Assembly: GCA_023627715.1 (NCBI GenBank)
Contig: JAMAHW010000144.1
Coordinates: forward strand, 1 to 52,223
DNA length: 52,223 nt
Direction: 5' to 3'
From: Periconia sp. R9002
Lineage: Eukaryota > Ascomycota > Dothideomycetes > Pleosporales > Periconiaceae
Part shown: positions 42,276 to 52,223 of the stretch, in pieces
Layout: every line of letters begins with the position of its first letter
How positions within the stretch are numbered: position 1 is the stretch's first letter
Program-made: the position numbers and the translations under genes
Notes under the pieces: model-generated
Told to the model about the DNA's origin: nothing
Seen by the model: the letters and a program-made list of their open reading frames with translations, nothing else
Database searches by the model: none

Positions 42276-43267
42276 TCTTTGGTTATCTTTGTCTGCTCGG
42301 TTCTTATGACCAAGGGACGTAGGTTTGGCGTCTTTACTTACATCTATCTTGTGTGTCTAGTTTGTAGTCGGGCGAATGGATTGTGCTTTGCTGCAGCGGT
42401 TTCTACACGGATAATTGGCTTTTTTTTTTTTTGCTCTGTTGGGGTCGTTTCCACCATGTATGACGAAACAAAACAGGAGTCATGCATGTACACGTAGCTA
42501 TGGAAATCAACGCTCTCTGTTCGCCAGTAAAATAGATTGTCATATATCATACCTGCTAGTTTGGTACTGACTGAAAACTGTCATTACGCATCGATTCGAA
42601 ATGGGAAACGGCTCGTACGAGGAATATCGAAAACTTTGGAAACGCAAATGCTTGGAGAATAAGTGTTATTTTTGGGAAAAAATCCAGTTTGTCACGCTCG
42701 GAATTAGAACTACATATGGGAATCCAGGGTATTGTTCCTTCTAAAAATATTCGGAAGCAACGGTTCCGCTTAGTCAGCTTTGTGTATGGTGTACTCGGAG
42801 ACAACGGTTGGAAATTCAATACTCGAGACTGAATTCGAGATGCTGGAACCCTAGCAGGATCAAATTTACTGATTCTTACGGACGATTTACGGAGTGGAGA
42901 GGATAATCAGCCAAAGCTCAACTTTACTCGTTTACCTGAATAGGCTAACTTCGGAAGCAGTTGTGAAAGCTCGGCTGTAAAATTGAGCTTTCATTCAACA
43001 AATACAATTACTGAACACCACTAGCGCCACCGAATATGGAATTTCGAATCCCAGATATGGAATTCTCACCTTAGATACTACCGGGATAAATATATTGGGG
43101 AATGGAAGCCGTGCACATCCCGGAAACCCTGATTATTTTCATGCCCGATCATCGAATCGGCATTCCAGAAGATACTGAGGTACGCAGGGCAAGGCATACT
43201 TCTTCATTGATATTTTCCGCAGGAACGGTATAGGTCCGAGAGCCGGATGTACTGGGTCGGATCGCAA
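42276..43267. other. intergenic stretch of ~1 kb, nothing recognised
   Basis: Follows the LURP-one-like gene; contains a poly-T run (42420-42433). Short frames on both strands lack protein character. No R1/R2 match. Confidence 0.45.
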
Positions 43268-43275
43268 TATAAATA
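43268..43275 (+). promoter_or_regulatory. TATA box (TATAAATA) of the P450 gene
   Basis: TATAAATA 88 bp upstream of the ATG at 43356, in the middle of a CGGAGCC-containing promoter. Confidence 0.5.
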
Positions 43276-43355
43276 CGGAGCCATTCATCGGCTGCTATTC
43301 GATTCCCGGCTCACTAAAAACATACACATCTCTTTCTTCCATCTTCGCCCTAGAA

Positions 43356-45159
43356 ATGGAGAACAGACTGCTAGTCTTGGCCGCACTCTCCGGCGCTTTC
43401 CTGCTATGGGGGATTTGGGTATGATAGAAATAGCGGCTTGCTAATATGTCGACCTCACTGACATGGTTTCAGCACTTCATCAAGCTCTCGTGGGCTCCTA
43501 ATGCCAGACTTCCTGGGCCATGGCACACCAAATATACAGGACTCGTGAAGACGTACCAAGACTTTCACGGCACTGGAACGCATTGGGTTGAACGACTGCA
43601 CAGAGAATATGGTGAGTGACGGGTGGTATGCTATTCTTGGTTTCAAGTTCAAATATTAACCACGCGATCCATTCTAGGGAATATCGTACGAGTCAAGCCC
43701 AACGAGATTGATTTCAGTTCCCCCAGCGCAGCGAAAACAATTCATGCCTATCGAAGACCTTTCATGAAATCCGCGTTCTACAACATGTTAGACTTCACTC
43801 CGGGCGTCCCGTCCCTGGTGACGGTTCGTGACAGCGCGAACCACGGTCGCTTACGGAGGCTGTTCTCATCTTCGACATCCGAAAGCAGCGTGAAACTTGT
43901 AGAACCACTTGTTCAGGAGAGAGTAGATCTAGCAATGCAAAGAATGGAAGAGGATATGGTGGCGGAGGGGTACGTAGACGTGATGAAATGGTGGCACTTT
44001 ATGGCAACAGATGTGTCGGGCCACCTAAGCTTCGGTGAGAGTTTCCGAATGCTGGAACAAAAGAAGGTATGCATCCAACAAGTTGAAACGTGTTTTCCAA
44101 AACAGGCTGTGACTTTTAGATTAACACCACTCCAGAAAAACCAATACACCAAGGACCTGGAAGGGGTTTCCCAAACAGTTGCCATAATGCAACTTGCCCC
44201 GCGACTTTGGAAAACCCTGGGTCAGTGGGGTTTTCCCTTCTTCGGCAATTTGTTGGCGCAGCGTTCCCGTATACAGCAATACGCAGACGAATCTTTGAAA
44301 CGACAGCAAAGAATGCAAATCACCGAAGCTGAGAACTTCAGACCAACATTCTTCACGAATATACTCCGCGAGGGCGAGAAGAACGGCGATACCATGTCAT
44401 GGGAGGAGATGCGCATGAACGCAGATCTCTTCATCGTCGCCGGAGCTGACACAACTGCCCATACTCTGACATACCTTGTATGGCAGCTCAGCAGAGAAGA
44501 AAACACCAACATCAAGAAGAGACTGGTGGAGGAGTTGTCGACACTCCAGCCTGGCTTTACTAACGAGGATCTCAAACCCCTGCCTTACCTCGACTGCGTC
44601 ATCTCGGAGACTTTGAGACTGCATGCAGCGGCCCCGGGAGCGTTGCCGAGAGATGTTCCCCCAGGTGGGGCTGAAGTCGACGGTGTGTGGCTTGAGGAAG
44701 GGACCGTGGCCGTCACTCAGCCATTCAGCTTGCACCGCAACCCTGATGTGTTCCCCGACCCGGAAAAGTAAGTCGATGCTGTCACCATACCGCCAAAGGT
44801 AAGTATTCTTACTTATCCCAACCAGATTTAATCCTTCGCGCTGGGAAGCCCCCACAAAGGCAATGAATGATGCGTTCCTGGCGTTCGGTGGAGGTTCTCG
44901 AAGTACGTACCGCGTGTTTCTCACCCCATATCTCAATTGAGAGATTTTCTCAGAATCAGAATAGCTTACATGACAAATAGCTTGCATCGGCATCCACCTG
45001 GCAAATATGGAACTACGATTGGCTACAGCCAAGTACTTTTTGAAGTTTCCACACTCCAAGGTATCGACCAGGAATGGCTTTTGTGACGATGATATGGAGA
45101 TGTGGATTGTATTTCTCATGAGTCCCAAAAAGCATAGGTGCCTTGTTGAGTTGTTTTAG
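43356..45159 (+). CDS. cytochrome P450 monooxygenase
   Basis: Six exons (43356-43418, 43473-43611, 43678-44066, 44136-44767, 44826-44902, 44981-45159), all phases consistent, 492 residues. Exon 1 is an N-terminal ER anchor (MENRLLVLAALSGAFLLWGIW). Then the proline hinge LPGPWHTKYTG, the I-helix oxygen-binding AGADTT (about 298-303), ExxR in SETLRLHA (about 354) and the heme loop FGGGSRTCIG with ligand Cys near 435. Intron 3 (44067-44135) is 69 bp and divisible by three, so it reads through without a stop; I remove it because GT/AG ends and the restored EQKKKNQYTKDLE fit the family. Microsomal class II enzyme; substrate unknown. It resembles fungal benzoate/pisatin-demethylase-like P450s in general layout. 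Confidence 0.88.
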
Positions 45160-46057
45160 TTGTGTTAATTGTTGGATCGGGTCAGTCGCAGGATGGCAGA
45201 CTGGAAGTTAGGAGGGACGTTGGATAAAGGAACTTGATGAGATTCAAGGGCATCAAACTTCTATTGTAGAAAAGCCCTATCTAGAAAAGTTTTTCATTTA
45301 GGATATTTCACAAATGGTAGAAATTCCTGGCGCAACTTTGCTTTTTTTTTTCGATTTTTTCTTTCGAGGCCAGAGCAATTGAAATCCACCTTCAGCCAGC
45401 CATCATGCCTATGATTAGCCTTTGTGGATTTGTATTGGTACGAAGGATGTTTAAAATTAAGCATGGCGCCAAATCAGTAACAACGGGGCCAAATCAACCA
45501 CCTACCTATTTACCAATCTGAGATCCGTTCACCCATGATATGAAAGGCACTTTTCGCTTAAACTAGTCCCTACAGGTATCGAACCTCGACCCCACGAAAC
45601 GTACATCTCCACTTCCTCACCTTAAACACCAACCATCATTCAATTGAAAATGTCACAATTATCCCACACGAACACGAAAGGAATCATTTTTGCCGGGAGA
45701 TTTGTTCTAGAAGGTACGAACTAGCGGAGTAACAAGGCCGCAACCCCGGCGTCCCGCACCCATTTTACCCGATCAGCTGGAGACGACTGGCTGCAATTGG
45801 GCGGCTCGGCCATCCAACTCCATGTATGTCAGCAATGGGAACCAACACATGGGGTTGGGACAGCGGGTACCTGGACAAAATGACCACAGTTGCGGATGAA
45901 TCGGTGACGGGCGGGACAAATGAAAGGCGGTTCCGGGTCAACGGGTTGGGGCGGTACCTGAGGAGTTAAATTGAAGGCGATCTGCCCACCATCGTGTTGC
46001 TTTGCAGAGTGTGGGGAAAACAAAAGCTGTAGAATAGTAGAGATACCACGGATCGCC
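45160..46057. other. intergenic stretch of ~900 bp
   Basis: Between the P450 stop and the lactonase start (same strand). It contains a poly-T patch (about 45340-45360). No gene, repeat or TATA of good quality seen. Confidence 0.45.
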
Positions 46058-47269
46058 ATGGCCCCCATTCAATCTTTTGCCCTCGCTGGCCTGTCTTTGC
46101 TGTCGCAGGCATCGGCTGTGAAGCTTCTGTCCACGCACTTCTCTGGTTTCATTTACGGATTGGACCTTCAGTTCCAGAGCCCTACCAAGGCATCGCTCAA
46201 GATCGTCTCCAACACAACTGGATGCGGTGTCACGCCCACATGGCTGCACCTCGATGAGCAATCCCACACCGTCTGGTGCATCGACGAGAGCTGGCAAGGA
46301 AGCGGCGTGCTCACGCAGTGGGACCTTGGTCGCGACTTTACCAAGTCAGCTACCCCAAAGCTCACAGGCTCTGCTCCCACGCCCGGCAACTCTGTCCACG
46401 GAAACACATACGGCGGCCCGGACGGCAAGAGTTTCTTCGTCACCTCCGAATACTCCCCCTCGACCATCACAACATACAAACTCCCCATCACCTCCGACTC
46501 CAAACCCATCCAAACCCTCGAATTCAAATTCCCTCCGGGGTACGTCGCTCCTCGCCCAGACAGACAAGACCGCCCACACCCACATGCCTCCTTCACGGAC
46601 CCAACCGGCGACTTCCTCCTCGTCCCCGACCTCGGCTCCGACGTAACCCGCATCTTCAAAATCAACAAAGACACAGGGATCCTCACCGACTGTCCCACCA
46701 TCGCTTCTCTCCCGGGAGACGGCCCTCGCCACGGCCTCTTCCGCAAGGCCGGCCGTGCGCTCAAATACTACAGCCTGAACGAAGTCAGCAGCTCCGTCGG
46801 CGTCTACGACGTCGTCTACCCCAACCACGCCTACGGCTCCAAAGAATCCTGCCTGTCGCTCAAACTCCTCCAAACCCTCTCCAATTACGGCCCCGACGTC
46901 CCCCTCGGCAACGTCACCGTCAAATCAGCCGAGATCCGCACCGTAGGCAACTTCCTGTACGCATCGAACCGCAATGACACGACGTTCGGCAAGGAACAGG
47001 ACTCGATTGCTATTTTCAAGATTAATCCGGATGGGAAGTTGACGTTTCAGGAGCTGACGAATGCGTATGGGTACTACCCGCGTTCGTTTGAGTTCAATGA
47101 CGCGGGGACGTATGTTGCGATTGGTGGCCAGACGACTGCGAATGTGGCTATTGTGAAGAGGGATGCTGCGACTGGGAAGCTTGGGCCGTTGGTTGCGAAT
47201 GTGGATATTGCGCCTAGGGGGACGTATGGTGGGGAGGATGGGATTAGTTCTGTAGTTTGGGTTGAGTAG
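46058..47269 (+). CDS. secreted lactonase-type seven-bladed propeller, carboxymuconate-cyclase-like
   Basis: 403 residues, intronless. Start at ATG 46058 gives a signal peptide (MAPIQSFALAGLSLLSQASA); the frame is open to 45971 but that ATG adds a Cys-rich stretch with no secretion logic. The 6-phosphogluconolactonase-like/PF10282 pattern shows repeated blade motifs: HPHASFTDPTGDFLLVPDLGSD (the conserved His-Pro-His and Asp-x-Gly), GPRHGLFRK, YPRSFEFNDAGTYVAIGGQ. Fungal relatives include carboxy-cis,cis-muconate cyclases of the protocatechuate pathway, but a secreted form suggests activity on extracellular lactones. Composition: C-ending codons dominate to about 46960, then G-ending codons to the stop. 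Confidence 0.88.
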   Translation: MAPIQSFALAGLSLLSQASAVKLLSTHFSGFIYGLDLQFQSPTKASLKIVSNTTGCGVTPTWLHLDEQSHTVWCIDESWQGSGVLTQWDLGRDFTKSATPKLTGSAPTPGNSVHGNTYGGPDGKSFFVTSEYSPSTITTYKLPITSDSKPIQTLEFKFPPGYVAPRPDRQDRPHPHASFTDPTGDFLLVPDLGSDVTRIFKINKDTGILTDCPTIASLPGDGPRHGLFRKAGRALKYYSLNEVSSSVGVYDVVYPNHAYGSKESCLSLKLLQTLSNYGPDVPLGNVTVKSAEIRTVGNFLYASNRNDTTFGKEQDSIAIFKINPDGKLTFQELTNAYGYYPRSFEFNDAGTYVAIGGQTTANVAIVKRDAATGKLGPLVANVDIAPRGTYGGEDGISSVVWVE

Positions 47270-47852
47270 ATACCAATTGATGAATGAAAATATGAAGGAG
47301 TGTCATCGCGTATTCGTTCTTTTGAGTTCATTGGCCTTGTTCGTCAAAGTACATACCTATACTCATTCGGCAAAGAACCGGAAGGTGTTCACACGGCTAC
47401 ACCTTCTTCACGTCGAAGGAGAAGTGCCCACGATGTGGAAGGTGATCGGCGTAGTCAGATGTATGTGCAGATGGTGGCGGGCCGCGAATCTACCCGCACC
47501 CGTCCGTAAGCGAAAAGTGGGGTACTTACCATTTCAAATGATTGGCTATGTTTTTGGGTGTGAGTATACACTGTCACGTGATAGTACAGCTAGCGGTATC
47601 AATATATACGTAGGTAGGTATACATCAATGTGTAGAACTGCAAATGTAGTAGTCTGGCATCCTGATTCAGATCCTATGTATGGGTGTTTTCTTTCTGTAC
47701 GAGAATAAATTATTGCGATTCTGAGCGGTATTGGATGGCGAGATCTGTGTCCAGAAGTCTGTTCCTACTCCATACGTCGTAATTTCATTCTAGTGGTGTA
47801 AAGATAATGTACACAAAGACCAATACAACTCATACAAACACAATCCCAGCAT
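47270..47852. other. intergenic between convergent genes
   Basis: About 580 bp between the lactonase and the DJ-1-like gene ends. Nothing recognised. Confidence 0.45.
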
Positions 47853-48597
47853 TTAAACCCCCAAAGCCTTAGCAATAGCCTCCCCAACCCCCGTCGCACT
47901 CGCGGGATTCTGCCCCGTAATCAACCGTCCGGAAACAACCACCTTCTCCCCCCACGGCTCCGCAGCTTTAACAAACTTCCCCCCAGACGCCTTATTCAAC
48001 GCATCCTCAGGGAGGAATGGCACCACCTTACTCAACCCAACCTGCTCCTCCTCCGCATTCGTAAACGCCGTGACCTCGCGCCCAGCAACGAGCAAACTCC
48101 CATCCGAAAGCTTGACATCGTAGAAGACAGCAGGGGCATGGCACACGGCAGACACAATCTTGTCCTTCTCCCAGAACTCCTTGATGAGCTGCTGGGACGT
48201 GGGGTTGTCGGCGAGATCGAACATGGGACCGTGCCCGCCGACGAAGAAGATGGCGTCAAAGTCGGCGGCTTTGCCGAGGAAGGTGTCGAGTTTTTGCGTG
48301 TTTTTCCATACCGATTCCGAGTTTTTGAGGAAGTTGACGGATACATCATCTTTAGCGGCTTCGATCGAGGCTGGGTCGAGGGGCGCTTCGCCGCCTTTGG
48401 GGGAGGCGACGGTGATGTCGGCTTTGGAGTGGAGGACGTGGTAGGGGTGCGCGAGCTCTGTGGTATTGTTAGAAGGAAGGATTTATGCATAGTAGATTGC
48501 ATGTATGGCGCTTACCGGGGAGGTACCACCCAGTCGGCTTGTCGAGATTCCCGAGCTTGTTGTGAGAAGTAAGGACGAAAAGGATCTTTGGGGCCAT
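47853..48597 (-). CDS. DJ-1/PfpI-family protein, Hsp31/glyoxalase III-like
   Basis: Minus strand, two exons (48597-48516 and 48457-47853; intron 58 bp), 228 residues. Exon 1 encodes MAPKILFVLTSHNKLG...TGWYLP; the splice makes PELAHPYHVLHSKADITVASP. This supplies the acidic residue in PE-L that Hsp31-type enzymes use, together with the nucleophilic Cys in AVCHAPA and the adjacent His. GGHGPMFDL is the flavodoxin-like Gly-rich turn. Yeast Hsp31-type proteins convert methylglyoxal to D-lactate without glutathione and act in oxidative stress; length (about 230-240) agrees. Cytosolic. The same C-to-G third-position gradient is present in sense orientation. Confidence 0.9.
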
Positions 48598-49117
48598 CGT
48601 TACGATTGATACTTTTGAGACTCGATTAATATGTTTTGGATGGGGAGAATTAATTGTAGTTTCTTATCAAGACTTTGAATTAAGAGAAAGAGGGGGAGCC
48701 GAAAACCTTTAAAAGTTCGACTTGAGTACCGAGGTGGTGTAGCTGTCAGAAGCTTCAAAAGATGACGTCAATAACCAACCATCGCGGGGCATATACGCTT
48801 CTTGAAAGTTCTTCGCCGATTCACAGTGGGGCGCTGTCCGAGGGGCAAGATTATTTTGTATGGGCCGATCTGGAAGCAGGAAGTACGTTGTTGGCGCATC
48901 GAGATTCAATTACCAGCTCTTGGCGCGTCATCGGCGAGTTGAAGACAGTTGATCGCATTGGTGCTAAACCATTTCATTTCCTCATGTCTTCTTCCCTGAA
49001 GAAAATACCCAAGGTAGTTGCTTTATACCATAGGAAGATTCTAGCATGATCGGAAACAAAGACATTTTTTCATCTATTCCAATATTTCTGTGGATTCAGA
49101 ATGAGATTTCATACCCA
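48598..49117. other. intergenic, nothing recognised
   Basis: About 520 bp upstream of the DJ-1-like gene and downstream of the last membrane-protein gene. A 95-codon plus frame (48762-49049) shows no family resemblance and is left out. Confidence 0.4.
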
Positions 49118-51180
49118 CTAAAGCTCAGCCCATTTAAACCAAACAGTAACCGTCAAAGCAACGAAACTAATAATCCAACTCCAAAACGCAATCAAGGCCG
49201 GCCAAGTAGATGGCGTAATGGGTCCAAATTTCACAAAGATGGTAGTCACGAACCCAACACTCCCGAGAAAATAGAAGATCAGAATAGCAAAAAGCAAACG
49301 ATGGACTTGAAAACCCTCTTCGAAAAGCATGCCCCACCCCTCCGGGTCCTCATCGTAATATTTAGCATCCAGCGCTTCACCGATCCTTTTCGGCGTTCGC
49401 AGGAATACGAATTTCTTTCTGGTGGGAGGGATTGGTTTATCTGGGTCGTCGTTGCGACTGGTTGTGGTTTCGCTCGGAGGCATGCGCGGTTCTCGTATAC
49501 GAGCAGTGAAGTGTCGAAGCCAGTCTATCCATCGTGTCACTTTCCCAGCTTCTCGCTGCCAAGCGTGGTAGACCTCCCAGTCAACGTGGTGTGGGTTACG
49601 CCAGAGGTGCATGAGGTACTCGGCGGGTATCAATGGTAGATAGGGTGGTGGAGCGGGGCTGTATTCCCAGACTTGGTAACCGTCGTCGTCTTTTGTCGGC
49701 CATGCGTCTCTCTTGCGGATGCGTGCTATGTTTGCAGCTGCCAGGTCAAACTACATGCTTCGAGTCAATTTTTCTCTCCTTGAGCTTGAATTGGGGGTTT
49801 TACGCACTTGGATGTGTTGAATCGTTTTGACTTCTTGCAGCTCGAAGAGGCGCCGGAAATAGTTCCGTTTCGTAAAATAGCAATCCCTCAAAGCTTTGAA
49901 TAATTCGCTATCGAATTGCATGTTGGTGACTTGGAGAGGGACCACCTTTGCGGCATACTTCGAATATCGAAAGCATGGATGGATATATTTCCGATCTTCT
50001 TCGGTGCCTCGCCTAGATCTCTTTGACTCCTCATTGATCTGAATCATCTTGCCAACATTTGGTGTAGATGCATCTTTTCTATCAGTGCCACTATTTTGTA
50101 ACACCCCACTGATGGGGGGTGAAGAAGAGGCTTCAGGGGCCTGGTCCGCGGTCAGAATTGCTTGAAGCTGCTTAGCAGCTCCAGGACGAAATTCCTCAAC
50201 ATCGCCGTATAACTGGCGTTGACAGACCTATCCCATAATCAGTCTCTCTGAAACTTTGCGTTATGTTCAAGGACCTACACATTTCCACCTAACACGAGTT
50301 TTGCCATCTGCGACAGGGCGCTCTCGGAGTCGGATGATATACATAAAAATGACAGAAATCAAGTAGCGCACAATACCCATTAGTACCGTAGGCCCAAAAC
50401 AGATCACCCCTTCTGCAATCCACTCTCGACCCGTTCGAGATTCGAGAATAGTGCTGGTTGACATGTAGAGTGCGGTAACCAAGAAACTAGCCACAACAAA
50501 GGCAAACAGCATTGCTACCATGCCACTTGAAATGTAAGATGTAGCTGAGGCAACTTCTTTTGGGGCGCTTGCTACCAATGGCATCGGTCTCCGTTTCCGT
50601 CTATCCAATTTTGGTAATACTCGATATCCGACAATCATGGCAGCTAAGATGTGGACTGTAACAACTACAAGGGTACCCATTATGGAGACGAGTGTTTCTG
50701 CTACCCAAGGCGTTGGGTCCATTCCCTGTAAATCAATTTCAATTGTGAAGACTTTATCACGGTGCTGAACAGCAACATGATAAAAACGAGATTTTGGATG
50801 ATAGGACCATAGTGCGTGCTCCGGCTCGTGATTAGACTCGCGCTCTTCGCTGCGGCGGCCCTGCGTAACTGGCCATGACGAAGGAGGTAATTCAGGCGGC
50901 CGGCTTTTCTTTTCATCGTGAACCCGTACTCTATGTGCTTCAAGCGCTTGGCGGATGTTATTTACGGAGGCTGGGCAGGTGTTAGATCTCACTAATCAGT
51001 TGGAGGAGTGATATCGGACTCACAGCCTAGCTCCAACCCTTCTCGCGGGGCACGCTTTCGCGCATCGATACTTCTCCAAAGTTGTTTGTGGTCCGGTCCT
51101 TCGTGGCTTGACTCGCTGTGGTCACGCTCAGGAGGCGTCCCCGGCGTCCCCTCAAATGCTGGCTCAGACGATGATGCCAT
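49118..51180 (-). CDS. large polytopic fungal membrane protein, unknown function
   Basis: Minus strand, four exons (51180-51024, 50970-50279, 50227-49808, 49750-49118; introns 53, 51, 57 bp), phases consistent, 633 residues. Intron 1 is best taken as 50971-51023 because it uses a CTAAC branch and CCCAG end; a 32-bp version also keeps frame. Topology: hydrophilic Ser/Glu-rich N-terminus, a TM in WVAETLVSIMGTLVVVTVHILAA, a second in AMLFAFVVASFLVTALY, a third in VLMGIVRYLISVIFMYII, a long soluble middle, and two C-terminal TMs ending in WFKWAEL. The middle has an Arg/Pro-rich DDDGYQVWEYSPAPPPYLP segment. No domain recognised; the architecture recurs in uncharacterised fungal genes. Confidence 0.8.
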
Positions 51181-52082
51181 CTTATACAGTCAAATTCCAA
51201 TGCCGTTGCACGACAAGCGCGAAGGACACCAACCAAAACTCCCACAAAGTGAGCCAGGTAGAAAGAAAAGGGGAGCACGAGTACAAATACATCAATCAAT
51301 CTATAAAAAAATGCAGACGTCGCTTGCCCACGAGGCGAGGCTGAAGAGCTGACCCGCCAACGCCTCGACCGGTCAATTCACCGACCGACCGACCAACGGG
51401 TGTGCGGTTACCTCAAGCTCCAACTACAATCCATGATAGATTAATTGTCACCGCGTTCGCAATGTATCTGCTTACGGTATTAACACAGTGGGGACCTACA
51501 TAACTCCCTGTGTGACAACACTTAACAACATTTGAATTCTTTTCCCGTCCTCCCCCCTTCCCCTCCTTCAAGCTACCCGCATCAATCTCATCTCATCGCC
51601 GTTTATATATGTATATACTTACATACATACATTATGGGGGTTGGCTGGGCATGGAACAGGGTATTAACAGCTCTCTTTATTCTAACACACTGTTTAACAG
51701 TATATAGAAGGTACGTGGAAAAGTTGTTTAACAGGATTTTAAAGTAGAAAGTGCGGTTGATATGCTGTTTCGATTCCCACTAGACCCTGTAATGTACATA
51801 CCTATACGCCACACTAGGCATCAATCACGATACAAACTCAATTAATCACCACAAAAATCCCATCAACAACACCACTGAATTCCTACATAATAGTAGAAAA
51901 CCTCGTATACCACTAATGCAAAAATGGGAAATAATGTCTTAATTTTTCCACTACCCCTACCCCTATCCAATCCTACCCCCATCCCCGTCCTCCTCCAACC
52001 AAGAAAAGATACCTACCCAAAAACACCATAATTATCCCATTCCATACCCAATCACTCTAAACATACAAAAAAAAAGAAACAA
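51181..52082. other. intergenic, pyrimidine-rich towards the right edge
   Basis: About 900 bp. The left half is mixed; from about 51940 the plus strand is strongly C/T-rich (CCCCTACCCCTATCC). That stretch would be a G/A-rich 3' region for the minus-strand gene entering from the right. At 51795-51815 a TACGCCACACTA word resembles part of R1, but too little is kept to call it. Confidence 0.4.
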
Positions 52083-52223
52083 TTACAACCTCACCCTCCC
52101 CTCATCCCCCCTCCCCCCAAACAAGCTCAAAAACCCTCCACCACCACCACCATTACTCCCTCCTCCTGTGCCACCTCCTCCTCCCCTCAACCCCGCTCTC
52201 TCCCCCCCACCCCTATCATCACC
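52083..52223 (-). CDS. C-terminal end of a Gly-rich protein (partial, runs off the window)
   Basis: On the minus strand the last 141 bases read without a stop to TAA at 52083-52085 and code 46 residues: a Gly-rich stretch (RGGGGGTGGGSNGGGGGG), then FLSLFGGRGDEGRVRL at the end. The G-run composition on the sense strand and the tidy end suggest a real gene continuing to the right. No family can be assigned from the tail. Confidence 0.5.
   Translation of the reverse strand, partial: GDDRGGGERAGLRGGGGGTGGGSNGGGGGGFLSLFGGRGDEGRVRL

Noticed and set aside
46276..46977. Long overlapping frames on both strands inside the lactonase gene
   Set aside because: They arise from the strong C-ending codon bias of the real gene; the products are Arg/Pro/His-rich or Gly/Val-rich low complexity.
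48762..49049. 95-codon plus-strand frame
   Set aside because: Lies in an intergenic region with no domain, no TATA and no intron signals; likely random.
51780..51835. Possible fourth R1 copy at TACGCCACACTA
   Set aside because: Only about 13 consecutive bases match the R1 core; flanking words are not convincingly kept.

Overview
The window looks like nuclear DNA of a filamentous ascomycete (Pezizomycotina). Genes are interrupted by short introns, mostly 45-70 bp, with GT..AG ends and CTAAC/CTGAC-type branch points. The gene families are typical of moulds: DUF3176-type and DUF7708-type proteins, a fungal AAA ATPase, vanillyl-alcohol-oxidase-type flavoproteins, a feruloyl-esterase-type secreted hydrolase, a P450 and a secreted serine carboxypeptidase. 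The class cannot be fixed from the sequence; Dothideomycetes or Leotiomycetes are guesses. I joined exons by hand and checked reading phase, so the spliced models below are inference from sequence, not from transcripts.

Left part (1-11.4 kb): an AT-dominated, TA-rich margin (about 1-430) that looks RIP-decayed, then small-molecule oxidoreductases and an aminotransferase: a D-erythronate-dehydrogenase-like NAD enzyme, a class III PLP aminotransferase, an FMN 2-hydroxyacid oxidase/dehydrogenase, an FAD aromatic-hydroxylase-type monooxygenase and a vanillyl-alcohol-oxidase-type enzyme. The content suggests catabolism of phenolic or 2-hydroxy acids. A 13-bp minisatellite and a possible broken dioxygenase-like fragment lie between them.

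Middle-left (11.9-20.6 kb): a multi-exon AAA+ ATPase on the minus strand, diverging from a DUF7708-containing protein whose C-terminal half resembles a degenerate NTPase module (a Walker-B-like strand but no visible P-loop), followed by a DUF3176-type membrane protein. This divergent pair is the best candidate here for an uncharacterised signalling or self/non-self system, but that function is inference.

Middle (21-32.8 kb): a methyltransferase with a 21-nt microexon and a pair of CGGAGGCCGAT direct repeats upstream, two orphan hypothetical genes, a metallo-beta-lactamase-fold hydrolase, a GFA-family zinc protein, a CadD-type transporter and a secreted feruloyl-esterase-like protein. Right (33-52 kb): an APH-like kinase-fold protein, two fungal polytopic membrane proteins, a secreted S10 carboxypeptidase, a LURP-one/tubby-like protein, a P450, a secreted seven-bladed-propeller lactonase, a DJ-1/Hsp31-type protein, and the Gly-rich C-terminus of a gene running off the right edge.

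Two families of short dispersed repeats link distant parts of the window: R1 (about 120 bp; near 20.9, 37.2 and, inverted, 40.0 kb) and R2 (about 100 bp; near 7.7 kb and, inverted, 23.2 kb). They look like decayed transposon ends or MITE-like elements. No tRNA, rRNA, CRISPR or intact transposase was seen.
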